The notes beneath the pieces are model-generated. The model worked only from the letters and a program-made list of their open reading frames with translations, was not told the DNA's origin and ran no database searches. A DNA stretch of 50,454 nucleotides from Bacillus massilioanorexius (GTDB lineage Bacteria > Bacillota > Bacilli > Bacillales > DSM-1321): assembly GCF_902374955.1 (NCBI RefSeq), contig NZ_CABKRX010000062.1:1-50454 (forward strand), written 5' to 3'. A program made the translations under genes and the position numbers. Below are positions 15,596-24,471 of this stretch, in pieces. Numbering within the stretch: position 1 is the first letter of the stretch; every line of letters begins with the position of its first letter.

Positions 15596-15666
15596 GTACA
15601 CTCACCTTTCTTTCCTTTACAAATAATAAAAGAGGAGTTGAGCCAACGAATTGGCTCACCCTCTTT

Positions 15667-16551
15667 TTAGATTTTTAGGAATTTACGTACAGACATCATA
15701 CTTCCCCATACTCCAATTAGTCCGCCCATTAGAATGAGAATTCCAGCAATCTGATAAACAAATGGATTGAATGAAAGTAATTCAATAAATGGTACATCTA
15801 TTCTTGGAGTTACATAGTTATAGACGTTGTAGTACGTAGTTGCAATTAGAATGATTGGAATAATGGCCCCTAAAATACCAAGCCATAAACCTTCTAAGAA
15901 GAAAGGCCAGCGAATAAACGAATTCGTAGCACCTACTAATCTCATAATCTCTATTTCAGACTTTCTTGCAACAATGGTAATTTTGATCGTATTTGAAATT
16001 AGGAACATCGCTGTAAATAGTAAACCAATAATTAAAGCTATACCAATATTACGAGAGATCTTCACAAAATCGAATAACTTCTCAACTGTTCCTTTTCCGT
16101 ATTTCACTTTTTCAACGAAATTTAGCTTTTCGATTTTCTTAGCTACTGAAATAACATCTTGTGGTGTTTTGGTTTTAACCACATATACATTTCTTAAAGG
16201 ATTATCCTGTTCAAATAAAGAGAATGATTCTCCCATTGAATTAATTAATTGATCTAATTCTTCTTCCTTAGAAGAGAACGTAACTTTTTTGACCTGAGGT
16301 ATCTCTTTAAGTTCTTTCTCAACCGTCTTCATATCTGCTTGCGTTGCAGCAACATCTAAATGAACACGAATTTCCACATCATTTTCAACATTCTTTGCAA
16401 AATTATTTAAGTTCATCATCAGTACGAAGAACACCCCTACTAAAAGAAGGGTAACTGTTACCGCACTGACTGAAGCAAATGTCATCCACCCATTACGACC
16501 AAGACTTTTAAAGCTCTCTCTAAAGTGGCGACGGATACTATTAATATTCAT
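15667..16551 (-). CDS. ftsX: Cell-division ABC transporter permease FtsX
   Basis: 294 residues from the ATG at 16551, with AGAGGTGA upstream inside ftsE. Four membrane segments: one near residue 25-48, then three in the C-terminal half, with an extracellular domain between the first two (about 50-165). The motif KSEIEIMRLVGATNSFIRWPFFLEG is characteristic. With FtsE it transmits ATP hydrolysis to an outside peptidoglycan hydrolase, here probably the M23 protein encoded next. It overlaps ftsE by 11 bp. Confidence 0.95.
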   Translation of the reverse strand: MNINSIRRHFRESFKSLGRNGWMTFASVSAVTVTLLLVGVFFVLMMNLNNFAKNVENDVEIRVHLDVAATQADMKTVEKELKEIPQVKKVTFSSKEEELDQLINSMGESFSLFEQDNPLRNVYVVKTKTPQDVISVAKKIEKLNFVEKVKYGKGTVEKLFDFVKISRNIGIALIIGLLFTAMFLISNTIKITIVARKSEIEIMRLVGATNSFIRWPFFLEGLWLGILGAIIPIILIATTYYNVYNYVTPRIDVPFIELLSFNPFVYQIAGILILMGGLIGVWGSMMSVRKFLKI

Positions 16552-17227
16552 AACCGTAGTCACCTCTTTGTTCATCTCTAGTGATTTTCCCGCCTTCAAT
16601 TGCAATAACTCGATGCTTTAAATTATCTACAATCTCTTTATTATGCGTCGCCATTACAATCGTTGTTCCACGTCTATTAATCTCTTCGAAAATATTCATA
16701 ATCTCCCAAGAAGTTTCTGGATCTAGGTTACCAGTAGGTTCATCTGCAATAACAACCTTTGGATCATTCACAATAGAGCGAGCAATAGAAACACGTTGCT
16801 GCTCTCCCCCAGATAACTCGGCTGGTTGCATTCTCGCCTTATGCTTTAATCCAACAAGATCAAGTACTTCCATAACACGTCTTTTTATCTCTTTTGGTTC
16901 TTCTTCAATTACTTCCAATGCGAAAGCAACATTCTCGTAAACTGTAAGTTTTGGTAATAGTTTAAAGTCTTGAAAGACCACACCAATATTTCTTCTAAAA
17001 ACCGGAACTTTCGAGTTACGGATACTCGCTAGGCCTATACCATTTACAACAATTGAACCACTCGTTGGTTTTTCTTCACGGTACATCATTTTTATAAATG
17101 TTGACTTACCCGCACCACTTGGTCCAACAACGTAAACAAACTCACCTTTTTTTATTTTCACATTAATCCCATTAACAGCTTTAACACCATTAGGATACGT
17201 TTTTTGAACATCTATCATTTCTATCAT
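16541..17227 (-). CDS. ftsE: Cell-division ABC transporter ATPase FtsE
   Basis: 228 residues. Walker A GPSGAGKS (35-42), signature LSGGEQQR, Walker B VVIADEPTG and the H-loop ATHNKE are complete. ATG start with AGGTGG 7 nt upstream. It powers FtsX. It is the first gene of the ftsE-ftsX-M23 unit. Confidence 0.96.
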   Translation of the reverse strand: MIEMIDVQKTYPNGVKAVNGINVKIKKGEFVYVVGPSGAGKSTFIKMMYREEKPTSGSIVVNGIGLASIRNSKVPVFRRNIGVVFQDFKLLPKLTVYENVAFALEVIEEEPKEIKRRVMEVLDLVGLKHKARMQPAELSGGEQQRVSIARSIVNDPKVVIADEPTGNLDPETSWEIMNIFEEINRRGTTIVMATHNKEIVDNLKHRVIAIEGGKITRDEQRGDYGYEY

Positions 17228-17351
17228 AAAAAAACCACCTATGCTTTTCCTTGTTATTCTTCATTAAAAAGGACTATTTATAATCTTTATTCGACAAATT
17301 ATCATCATAAATTAACAAAATTAAACAAAAACCCTTATTTTCTACTAAGCC

Positions 17352-17360
17352 ATTATACCA
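17352..17360 (-). promoter_or_regulatory. Extended -10 promoter candidate for ftsEX
   Basis: The minus strand reads TGGTATAAT, an extended -10 element (TGnTATAAT), about 125 bp upstream of ftsE. No good -35 lies 16-18 bp further up. Confidence 0.45.
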
Positions 17361-17636
17361 TCAAACCTTACGAATGAGGGGCTAATTAATATTACATTTT
17401 CATTTCAATCGTGTGTTGGGATTGTATTTGTACCAATGTATTTAAATATTGGAGAAAAAACGGGATCGTGGAATTAAATGGAAGTAACTCATCTACAATG
17501 TAACATATTTATAAGCATCATTCACCTAGAAATTTGTCATAAATAAGAATTATTTGTCAAATATAACCATTAAGCATTGTCAATATAGTACTCGATTTAA
17601 ACATACTCCAAACCTAATCTACTATGTAAAACAAAA

Positions 17637-17666
17637 AGACTAAATCCATCATGCTGGACTTAGTCT
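17637..17666 (-). terminator. Rho-independent terminator of cccB
   Basis: Arms 17637-17648 and 17655-17666 form a 12-bp stem with one wobble and a 6-nt loop, followed on the minus strand by a T-run. Confidence 0.85.
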
Positions 17667-17675
17667 GATTAACTA

Positions 17676-18008
17676 CTATTTTTTTTCAGATAACCATTGC
17701 GCAACTTGTGAAGCCTCTTCCCCTTGAAGCTGTTCTTTCGGCATTGAACCCTTACCTTCTAGAATAACCTTCTCAATCTCATCCTTTGATAAAGTAGCAC
17801 CGACTTTCTTCAATTCTGGACCTACCAATCCTTCTAGATTTTCACCATGACAGCTCGCACAATTATTCTTATATAACTTCGCTTCTTGACCAGAATCAGC
17901 AGTTGTTGTACCGCCATCACTCGAAGGCTTATCATCTGCTTTATCTCCCCCACACGCAGCTAGAACAATGGACGTACCAAGCATTAAAGCAAGTAACTTT
18001 TTGTTCAC
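17676..18008 (-). CDS. cccB: Membrane-anchored cytochrome c-551 (lipoprotein)
   Basis: 110 residues from a GTG start. A lipobox (LAAC, Cys19) predicts lipid anchoring on the outer face of the membrane. A disordered Ser/Thr/Asp linker is followed by a small c-type haem domain: CASCH (Cys50, Cys53, His54) and the axial Met89 in GSMP. It carries electrons in the respiratory chain. Length, lipobox and position beside the YitT-family gene match B. subtilis CccB. Confidence 0.95.
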   Translation of the reverse strand: MNKKLLALMLGTSIVLAACGGDKADDKPSSDGGTTTADSGQEAKLYKNNCASCHGENLEGLVGPELKKVGATLSKDEIEKVILEGKGSMPKEQLQGEEASQVAQWLSEKK

Positions 18009-18067
18009 ACCTATCCCCCCTACAAAATTTACAAATACAAGAATATTATACCATTTTGTAGGTGCTA

Positions 18068-18916
18068 TTAAACGCCATTAAATCCTTCTCCTAGAACCTC
18101 AGAGGCATCCATTACTACAACAAATGCTTGAGGATCAATGCTTTTCACCACTTGTTTCAATTTTGTGAATTGCGAAGTATCTACTACACAAATAAGCACT
18201 GGCTTATGCGTTTCTGTATAACCCCCTTTTCCATTAAGCTCCGTTACCCCTCGATCAATCTTATCAAAAATCGCTGTGCGAATTTCTTCTTCCTTATTCG
18301 TAATAATCATTGTCATTTTTGAGCTTTCAATTCCAACCTGTACAAGATCAATTGTCTTACTTGTCACATACAATCCAATCAGCGCATATAGTCCTCGCTC
18401 AATATCAAACACAAAGCTCGCTGTGATTACAATTAATCCATCAATAAGTGCCACACATTTCCCTAAACTAACATGCGTAAATTTGTGTAAAATTTGAGCC
18501 GCAACATCTGTTCCACCTGTTGAACCTTTACCTCGGAACACAATTCCAAGTCCTAAACCGACACCCAAACCTCCACAAATAGCGCCAAGTAATGCATCTG
18601 TTGTCCACGGGTCCCAATCTTTTGTTATATATACGACTAACGGAAAAAACATCGTTCCAACTAATGTCTTTAACCCAAACTGCTTACCTAATAAAACAAC
18701 TCCCGCAATAAACAACGGAATGTTTAGTGCCCACTGCGTAAAAGCAGGCTCAATTCCAAATTGCGAAGCCACGATTGTACTGATCCCGCTTGTACCACCC
18801 GAAGCTATTTTATTTGGAAGCAAGAAAACATTAAAGGTAATAGCAATAACGGCAGCACCTAACAATACATGCCCGTATTCCCATACCGTATTTAAATACT
18901 TGTTGCTATTTTTCAT
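18068..18916 (-). CDS. YitT-family (DUF161/DUF2179) membrane protein
   Basis: 282 residues, ATG with AGGAGG 5 nt upstream. Five or six membrane segments in the first 175 residues include NKIASGGTSGIS and FRGKGSTGGTDVAAQIL. A cytoplasmic DUF2179 domain follows (about 195-280; VCVVDTSQFTKLKQVVKSIDPQAFVVV). The position between prfB and cccB matches B. subtilis yvjA. The transported substrate, if any, is unknown. Confidence 0.85.
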   Translation of the reverse strand: MKNSNKYLNTVWEYGHVLLGAAVIAITFNVFLLPNKIASGGTSGISTIVASQFGIEPAFTQWALNIPLFIAGVVLLGKQFGLKTLVGTMFFPLVVYITKDWDPWTTDALLGAICGGLGVGLGLGIVFRGKGSTGGTDVAAQILHKFTHVSLGKCVALIDGLIVITASFVFDIERGLYALIGLYVTSKTIDLVQVGIESSKMTMIITNKEEEIRTAIFDKIDRGVTELNGKGGYTETHKPVLICVVDTSQFTKLKQVVKSIDPQAFVVVMDASEVLGEGFNGV

Positions 18917-19110
18917 ACTGGCCTCCTATTGCAAAATCCATCTATTTCTAGTATTTCTTTTTTCTCATATAATTTTCACCAAAAATGAGTATAGCACCCT
19001 ATAAATGTGTATGTAAATAACAGCTAGATAACGTAGTAAAGCGTTAAAACAACATTTTAGCTATATTTTTGTTTTATTTTCGAATGATGAATTGCGCTCG
19101 GGAGATTTTG

Positions 19111-19215
19111 ATTCAACTTTCAATCAATTTCGTTCAACTTATCGTTCGTTCGGTTCAACTTCTAGCAAATTGGATTCAACTTTTGCTGGATTTGATTCAA
19201 CTTCTTATTCTGAAC
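19111..19215 (+). repeat. Phased array, five 21-bp units with RTTCAACTT core (second copy)
   Basis: The core starts at 19111, 19132, 19153, 19174 and 19195, exactly 21 bp apart, same orientation and same unit count as the array at 1784-1888. The 12-nt spacers differ both within and between arrays. It lies just beyond the prfB terminator. Confidence 0.8.
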
Positions 19216-19238
19216 CGGTTCCGGAAGTAGAACAAAAA

Positions 19239-19272
19239 AAACTGCAAGACTTATAACAAAGTCTTGCAGTTT
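19239..19272 (-). terminator. Rho-independent terminator of prfB
   Basis: Perfect 14-bp stem (19239-19252 with 19259-19272), 6-nt loop, followed on the minus strand by a T-run. It starts only a few bases past the stop codon. Confidence 0.9.
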
Positions 19273-19275
19273 CAA

Positions 19276-20377
19276 TTAAGCTAATTTTGAGCGTAAATAA
19301 GCATCGATAAAGGCATTTAAATCGCCATCCATAACCGCTTGCACGTTTCCTGTTTCCACCCCTGTACGATGGTCTTTAACCATTGAATATGGGTGGAATA
19401 CATAAGATCGAATTTGGCTTCCCCAACTAATATCACTCTTATCGCCACGAATTTCATCAAGCTTCGCTTGTTGTTCTTCGATTTGACGTTGATATAGCTT
19501 GGATTTCAGCATATTCATCGCACGTTCACGGTTTTTAATTTGCGAACGCTCTGTTTGACATGTTACAACCACACCCGTTGGAATATGAGTAATACGAACA
19601 GCTGAATCAGTCGTATTAATATGCTGACCACCTGCACCTGTTGCACGGTACGTATCAATTTTCAAATCTTCTGTACGAATATCAACTTCTATTTCATTAT
19701 TAAATTCAGGCATTACATCACATGAAACAAATGATGTATGACGACGTCCTGACGCATCAAATGGTGAAATACGAACTAAACGATGAACACCTTTTTCAGC
19801 CTTTAAATAACCGTAAGCATTATGACCTTTAATGAGTAGCGTTACACTTTTAATACCCGCTTCATCTCCTGCTAGGTAATCTAGTGTTTCTACTTTAAAT
19901 CCTTGCTTCTCTGCCCAACGTGTATACATTCGTAGAAGCATAGAGCCCCAATCCTGTGACTCTGTACCACCAGCACCTGGATGAAGTTCAAGAATAGCAT
20001 TGTTTTTATCATAAGGTTCACTTAATAAAGCTTGTAATTCATATTCACTCATTTGAACAATTAATTGCTTTAATTCTTCTTCTAATTCAGCACGTAAATC
20101 GGCATCGTCTTCTTCTTTTAAAAGTTCAAATGTCAACTCCAGATTTTCATGATTTTCACTCATCGATTGGAATTGTCCCACTAATTCTTTTAATGCATTT
20201 GCTTCATTAATTACCACTTGAGCCGTATCTTGATTGTTCCAAAAATCCGGATGCGTCATTTCATGATCTAATTCCGCAATGCGAGCCTCTTTCTCTTCTA
20301 AGTCAAAGAGACCCCCTAAAGTCCGCTAATTTTTTAGCTGTTTTTTCGAGCTCTGATCTGATTTCTGCTAATTCCAT
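19276..20377 (-). CDS. prfB: Peptide chain release factor 2 with programmed +1 frameshift
   Basis: The full gene starts at the ATG at 20377 (GAGGTGAAG upstream), reads MELAEIRSELEKTAKKLADF and reaches an in-frame TGA at 20303-20305. A +1 shift at CTT-TGA then continues into the long frame to 19276, giving 366 residues. Reading only the long frame would miss the first 40 or so residues. The GGQ motif appears in GAGGQHINT, and the UGA-recognising region follows the RF2 pattern. It terminates translation at UGA and UAA. The shift makes RF2 synthesis self-regulating. Confidence 0.97.
20302..20317 (-). promoter_or_regulatory. prfB programmed frameshift site
   Basis: On the minus strand an internal Shine-Dalgarno-like AGGGGG (20312-20317) lies 3 nt upstream of CTT TGA C, the canonical RF2 shift site. 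Low RF2 slows termination at TGA and favours the +1 slip. Confidence 0.97.
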
Positions 20378-20469
20378 ATGCTCTTCACCTCAAAAATTTA
20401 TTTATATCTAACAATGTATTCAAATCCCTTAACAATAATCCTTCAGGATAATTATCTAAACAAAGGAAA

Positions 20470-20497
20470 GGAGGAGGCAATGAATTGCCACTCCTCC
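20470..20497 (-). terminator. Rho-independent terminator of secA
   Basis: Arms 20470-20481 and 20484-20497 form a GC-rich stem with a 2-nt bulge. A T-rich stretch follows on the minus strand. Confidence 0.7.
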
Positions 20498-20553
20498 ATT
20501 GTTCCTAACTATACGCTCACTGCATTTATAGTCTAAAGACGATTATGCTTTTC

Positions 20554-23055
20554 TTATCGACCGCAGCAGTTTTTATATTTCTTGCCACTTCCACATGGGC
20601 AAGGTTGGTTACGTCCAACTTCTTCTTTCTTTTGAACAGGCTTTTTCTTCACTTCTTCGCCTTCTTTTGGATGTACAGCTTGTCCCTTCGCAACCTCTTC
20701 TCTTTCAAGGTTATTACGAATTTCAGCTTTCATGATATATTTAGCAATTTCATCTTCAATCGATGCAATCATTTCTTCAAACATCGCGAAGCCTTCTTGC
20801 TGATATTCTCTTAGTGGGTCAATTTGACCGTATGCACGTAAATGAATACCTTGACGAAGCTGATCCATTGCATCAATATGATCCATCCATTTGCTATCTA
20901 CTGAACGAAGAACGATAACTTTTTCGAACTCGCGCATTTGCTCTTCAGATAATTGCTCTTCCTTATCATCGTATACATCTTTCACTTTTTCTAAAATAAG
21001 TTCCACAATTTCCTCTTGTTCTCTACCTTGTAAATCACTCTCAGTGATAACTCCTTCACGAAGAAGATTACCATTGATGTAATCTACTAAACCATGTAGA
21101 TTCCAATTCGATTGCTCCTCATCTGTTGTAAAAGCAGCTACATGGCGTTCTACAGAAGAAGCGATCATTTGTTCAACGATGCTTCTTAAGCTTTCACTAT
21201 CTAATACTTCAAAACGTTGCTTATAGATAATTTCACGTTGTTGACGTAATACATCATCATATTGCAGCAATTGCTTACGCGCATCAAAGTTGTTTCCTTC
21301 AACACGTTTTTGAGCTGATTCTACAGCTTTTGTAACCATCTTACTTTGGATTGGCTGATCATCGTCCATACCTAGACGAGTCATCATTGTTTTCATATTA
21401 TCAGAGCCGAAACGGCGCATTAATTCATCTTCCATTGATAAATAGAATTGTGTTACCCCTGGGTCACCTTGACGTCCAGAACGTCCACGAAGCTGATTAT
21501 CAATACGACGTGATTCATGGCGCTCTGTACCAATAACCGCTAAACCACCGAGCTCTTTAACCCCTTCACCAAGCTTGATATCCGTACCACGACCAGCCAT
21601 GTTCGTTGCAATTGTAACCGAACCTGGTTGTCCAGCATTTAAAATAATCTCTGCTTCACGACCATGGTTTTTCGCATTCAAGACATTATGAGGAATTCTG
21701 TGCTTAGTTAATAAACTTGAAATAAGCTCAGATGTTTCAATAGCAACCGTACCCACAAGAACAGGCTGCCCTTTTTCATGACGCTCTTTAATATCTTCTA
21801 CAACTGCGTTAAATTTGCCCATCATCGAAGCATAAATTAAATCGGCACGGTCATCACGCATGATTTCACGGTTCGTAGGAATCGCCACAACATTCATATT
21901 ATAAATATTACGGAATTCTTCTTCTTCCGTTTTCGCAGTACCTGTCATACCTGCCAGCTTTTCATACATACGGAAATAGTTTTGGAAAGTAATAGTCGCT
22001 AAAGTCATGCTTTCATTTTGAATATCTAAGCCTTCTTTTGCTTCGATAGCTTGATGTAAGCCATCACTATAACGACGACCTTTCATTAAACGACCTGTGA
22101 ATTGGTCAACAATCACAATTTCACCGTCTTGTACTACATAATCAACATCATTATGCATACTTACATGTGCTTTTAATGCTTGATTAATGTGGTGATTTAA
22201 AGACACATGTGATATATCAAATAGGTTTTCAATTCGGAAAGCACGTTCCGCTTTTGTAATACCTTCTTCGGTTAATTGAACACCTTTTGTTTTTTCATCA
22301 TACGTATAATCTTTTTCTTTCGTTAATGTACGTACGAAGGCATTGGCTTGCATATATAATTGCGTCGATTTCTGAGCACTACCAGAAATAATCAATGGTG
22401 TACGTGCTTCATCAATTAAAATCGAGTCAACCTCGTCAATTACAGCATAATGTAATGGTCTTTGAACCATTTGCTCTTTGTACAACACCATGTTGTCACG
22501 TAAATAGTCAAAACCAAATTCATTGTTTGTACCATAGGTAATATCTGCACGATACGCTTCTTGTTTTTCCTCACGAGAAAGACCTGTTAAATTCAAGCCG
22601 ACGGTTAAGCCTAAAAATCTATATAACTCGCCCATTTCAGTCGCATCACGAGATGCCAAATATTCATTGACTGTAATAACGTGCACACCTTTCCCAGTAA
22701 TCGCATTTAAGTAAACAGGCATGGTGGACGTTAACGTTTTACCTTCACCGGTTTTCATTTCTGCGATATTCCCATCATGAAGAGTCGCGCCCCCCATTAA
22801 CTGAACTGGGAAAGGAAACATTCCTAATACACGCTTAGAAGCTTCACGCACAACAGCGAACGCTTCTACTAGCATGTCATCTAGCTTTTCACCATTATTA
22901 TATCGATTTTTAAATTCTTCCGTTTTCGCTTGAAGTTCCGCATCTGACATGGCCTCCATTGTAGGCTTTAGCACTTCAATTTGATCTGCTAATTTTTGCA
23001 GACGTTTCACTTCACGCTTATTTGGATCGAACACTTTATTTAATATTGATAACAT
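20554..23055 (-). CDS. secA: Preprotein translocase ATPase SecA
   Basis: 833 residues, ATG with AGGAG 9 nt upstream. Walker A KTGEGKT (101-107), DEVD (207-210), the helicase-like GRGTDIKLG and QLRGRSGRQGDPG motifs and the C-terminal zinc-binding CPCGSGKKYKNCC are all intact. It drives secreted proteins through SecYEG. The order hpf-secA-prfB matches B. subtilis. Confidence 0.99.
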   Translation of the reverse strand: MLSILNKVFDPNKREVKRLQKLADQIEVLKPTMEAMSDAELQAKTEEFKNRYNNGEKLDDMLVEAFAVVREASKRVLGMFPFPVQLMGGATLHDGNIAEMKTGEGKTLTSTMPVYLNAITGKGVHVITVNEYLASRDATEMGELYRFLGLTVGLNLTGLSREEKQEAYRADITYGTNNEFGFDYLRDNMVLYKEQMVQRPLHYAVIDEVDSILIDEARTPLIISGSAQKSTQLYMQANAFVRTLTKEKDYTYDEKTKGVQLTEEGITKAERAFRIENLFDISHVSLNHHINQALKAHVSMHNDVDYVVQDGEIVIVDQFTGRLMKGRRYSDGLHQAIEAKEGLDIQNESMTLATITFQNYFRMYEKLAGMTGTAKTEEEEFRNIYNMNVVAIPTNREIMRDDRADLIYASMMGKFNAVVEDIKERHEKGQPVLVGTVAIETSELISSLLTKHRIPHNVLNAKNHGREAEIILNAGQPGSVTIATNMAGRGTDIKLGEGVKELGGLAVIGTERHESRRIDNQLRGRSGRQGDPGVTQFYLSMEDELMRRFGSDNMKTMMTRLGMDDDQPIQSKMVTKAVESAQKRVEGNNFDARKQLLQYDDVLRQQREIIYKQRFEVLDSESLRSIVEQMIASSVERHVAAFTTDEEQSNWNLHGLVDYINGNLLREGVITESDLQGREQEEIVELILEKVKDVYDDKEEQLSEEQMREFEKVIVLRSVDSKWMDHIDAMDQLRQGIHLRAYGQIDPLREYQQEGFAMFEEMIASIEDEIAKYIMKAEIRNNLEREEVAKGQAVHPKEGEEVKKKPVQKKEEVGRNQPCPCGSGKKYKNCCGR

Positions 23056-23361
23056 TCACAAACGCTCCTCTGTTTTGTGATTATGATTCGAATAGCCATT
23101 TCTGCTATACCATGAACCAAAATGAACTATTGACACAATGACCTATTAAAAACCTATTCCAGGTTTTTATTTTCATTTAAAAGTAAACCTAATTTTAACG
23201 CCTAAATGACGCCTAATTCATGATAATTTAAAAAAATTATCCATTTTTTATAATACCATTTCTACAAACATGGTACAACTAGTGGAGATTGAGAGAGGCA
23301 TAAGGATTTATTCATAGAAGATAATCAAAACAAAAGGAACAAAAGAGTATTAATGAAAAAA

Positions 23362-23403
23362 GCCAACTTTTCATATATTCATTAAGAATGTGAAAAGTCG
23401 GTC
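23362..23403. terminator. Hairpin with T-runs on both sides, probable hpf terminator
   Basis: Arms 23362-23373 and 23391-23403 pair (ACTTTTCA/TGAAAAGT plus a partly paired base) and are flanked by A6 on the left and T6 on the right, so it could act in both directions. Confidence 0.65.
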
Positions 23404-23445
23404 TTTTTTATGACAATAAGTATAATATTTTTCACTTGGATTACT

Positions 23446-23563
23446 GTCTAGCTTCAGCGCCTAGCCCCTCGATGTCATAAGTCGAGTCATCTAGAAGATC
23501 AAAGAGCAACCTTCTTGCCAACTCGACTTATGCTGGTCGGGGCTGATCAAGGCGCTTGCGCTT
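23446..23563. repeat. 118-bp dispersed palindromic repeat of Bacillaceae type
   Basis: The element begins GTCTAGCTTCAGCGCCTAGC and ends GGGGCTGATCAAGGCGCTTG. It has three nested inverted arms: GCGCCT/AGGCGC-type ends, AGCCCC/GGGGCT, and ATAAGTCGAGT (23478-23488) with ACTCGACTTAT (23521-23531). I recognise this as a widespread Bacillus/Geobacillus intergenic repeat. It lies after the hpf stop codon. Confidence 0.8.
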
Positions 23564-23616
23564 AAGTTATTTTATGAAAGAAGTTCTCTTTGAATCCTTA
23601 AGATTCTGGCTACTTC

Positions 23617-24177
23617 TTATTTATTTGGCTCAATTAATCCGTAACGGCCATCTTTACGTTTGTATACAACATTTGTCACTTCTGTTTCAGCATTTGTATA
23701 AACGAAGAAGTTATGACCAAGCATGTTCATTTGAAGAATTGCTTCCTCACTGTCCATTGGCTTAAGGTAAAATCGCTTGTTACGTACAATTTCTAATTCT
23801 TCTGCTTCAACAACATCTTGCGGATCTGCTTCATCTTCTGCTTCAAAAACAAATACCTCTGGAGTTGTTCCAGTTGCACGGAACTTACGATTTACTTTTG
23901 TTTTATGCTTACGAATTTGTCTTTCAAGCTTATCCGTAATCATATCGATTGCTGCATACATATCTGTGTTTCTTTCTTCTGCGCGCAATACAAGATTAGT
24001 CATTGGTACTGTAATTTCAACCTTACATGTTTTATCGTTATAAACCTTTAAGTTTACGTACGCATTAGCATTTGGTGTGTTGTTAAAATATCTTTCCAGT
24101 TTTCCAACTTTCTTCTCCACATATTCGCGTAGAGCTGGAGTTACCTCAATGTTTTCACCACGAATGTTATAATCCAT
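23617..24177 (-). CDS. hpf: Long-form ribosome hibernation promoting factor
   Basis: 186 residues, ATG with AAAGGAGG upstream. The N-terminal HPF/RaiA domain (about 1-100, starting MDYNIRGENIEVTPALREYVEKK) is joined by an acidic linker to the C-terminal dimerisation domain (about 130-186, MDSEEAILQMNMLGHNFFVYTNAET). Long HPF pairs two 70S ribosomes into inactive 100S dimers. The gene (yvyD in B. subtilis) sits upstream of secA as expected and has overlapping stress promoters. Confidence 0.97.
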   Translation of the reverse strand: MDYNIRGENIEVTPALREYVEKKVGKLERYFNNTPNANAYVNLKVYNDKTCKVEITVPMTNLVLRAEERNTDMYAAIDMITDKLERQIRKHKTKVNRKFRATGTTPEVFVFEAEDEADPQDVVEAEELEIVRNKRFYLKPMDSEEAILQMNMLGHNFFVYTNAETEVTNVVYKRKDGRYGLIEPNK

Positions 24178-24212
24178 AAGTGAGTCCTCCTTTAAATAAA
24201 ACTATACTATAT

Positions 24213-24249
24213 AAATTCTATGATACCCCTTTCAAACCCTTCATGAAAC
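24213..24249 (-). promoter_or_regulatory. Overlapping sigma-H and sigma-B promoters of hpf
   Basis: Sigma-H: GAAGGGTTT (24234-24242), 12-bp spacer, ATAGAATTT (24213-24221), matching RnAGGAwww/RnnGAATww at 17 of 18. Sigma-B: GTTTCA (24244-24249), 15-bp spacer, GGGTAT (24223-24228). B. subtilis hpf is known to be driven by both factors. Confidence 0.7.
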
Positions 24250-24471
24250 ATAAAAAAAATTTGTCGAATTTTCGAACAAAAAACTTCATATTTTTTTCAT
24301 TGTTTAAAACGTACAGATTTGTCTACTCTTATTGTTGATTTCGACAAAAATCGTTTACTTTCTGTCATAGCTTTATAACATATGTAAAATAGGCTGTCCG
24401 TCTATCAACTGAAAAAGCACTATCTTTTTGAAATCCACTAAAACAAAAAGGTAACTCCAGATGGAATCACC

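Larger units (their letters stand above)
17228..17675. other. Intergenic region between ftsE and cccB
   Basis: 448 bp, AT-rich, no credible gene. It contains the cccB terminator at the right end and an extended -10 promoter candidate for ftsE. Two TTTGTCA copies lie near 17535-17560. Confidence 0.5.
18917..19275. other. Intergenic region between the YitT gene and prfB
   Basis: 359 bp without a gene, holding the second RTTCAACTT array and the prfB terminator. Confidence 0.6.
23056..23616. other. Intergenic region between secA and hpf
   Basis: 561 bp without a gene. It carries a hairpin at 23362-23403 and a dispersed repeat at 23446-23563. No convincing secA promoter was identified. Confidence 0.55.

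Noticed and set aside
23056..23300. secA promoter
   Set aside because: A TATAGC -10 candidate has no acceptable -35 at 16-18 bp, so no promoter is called.
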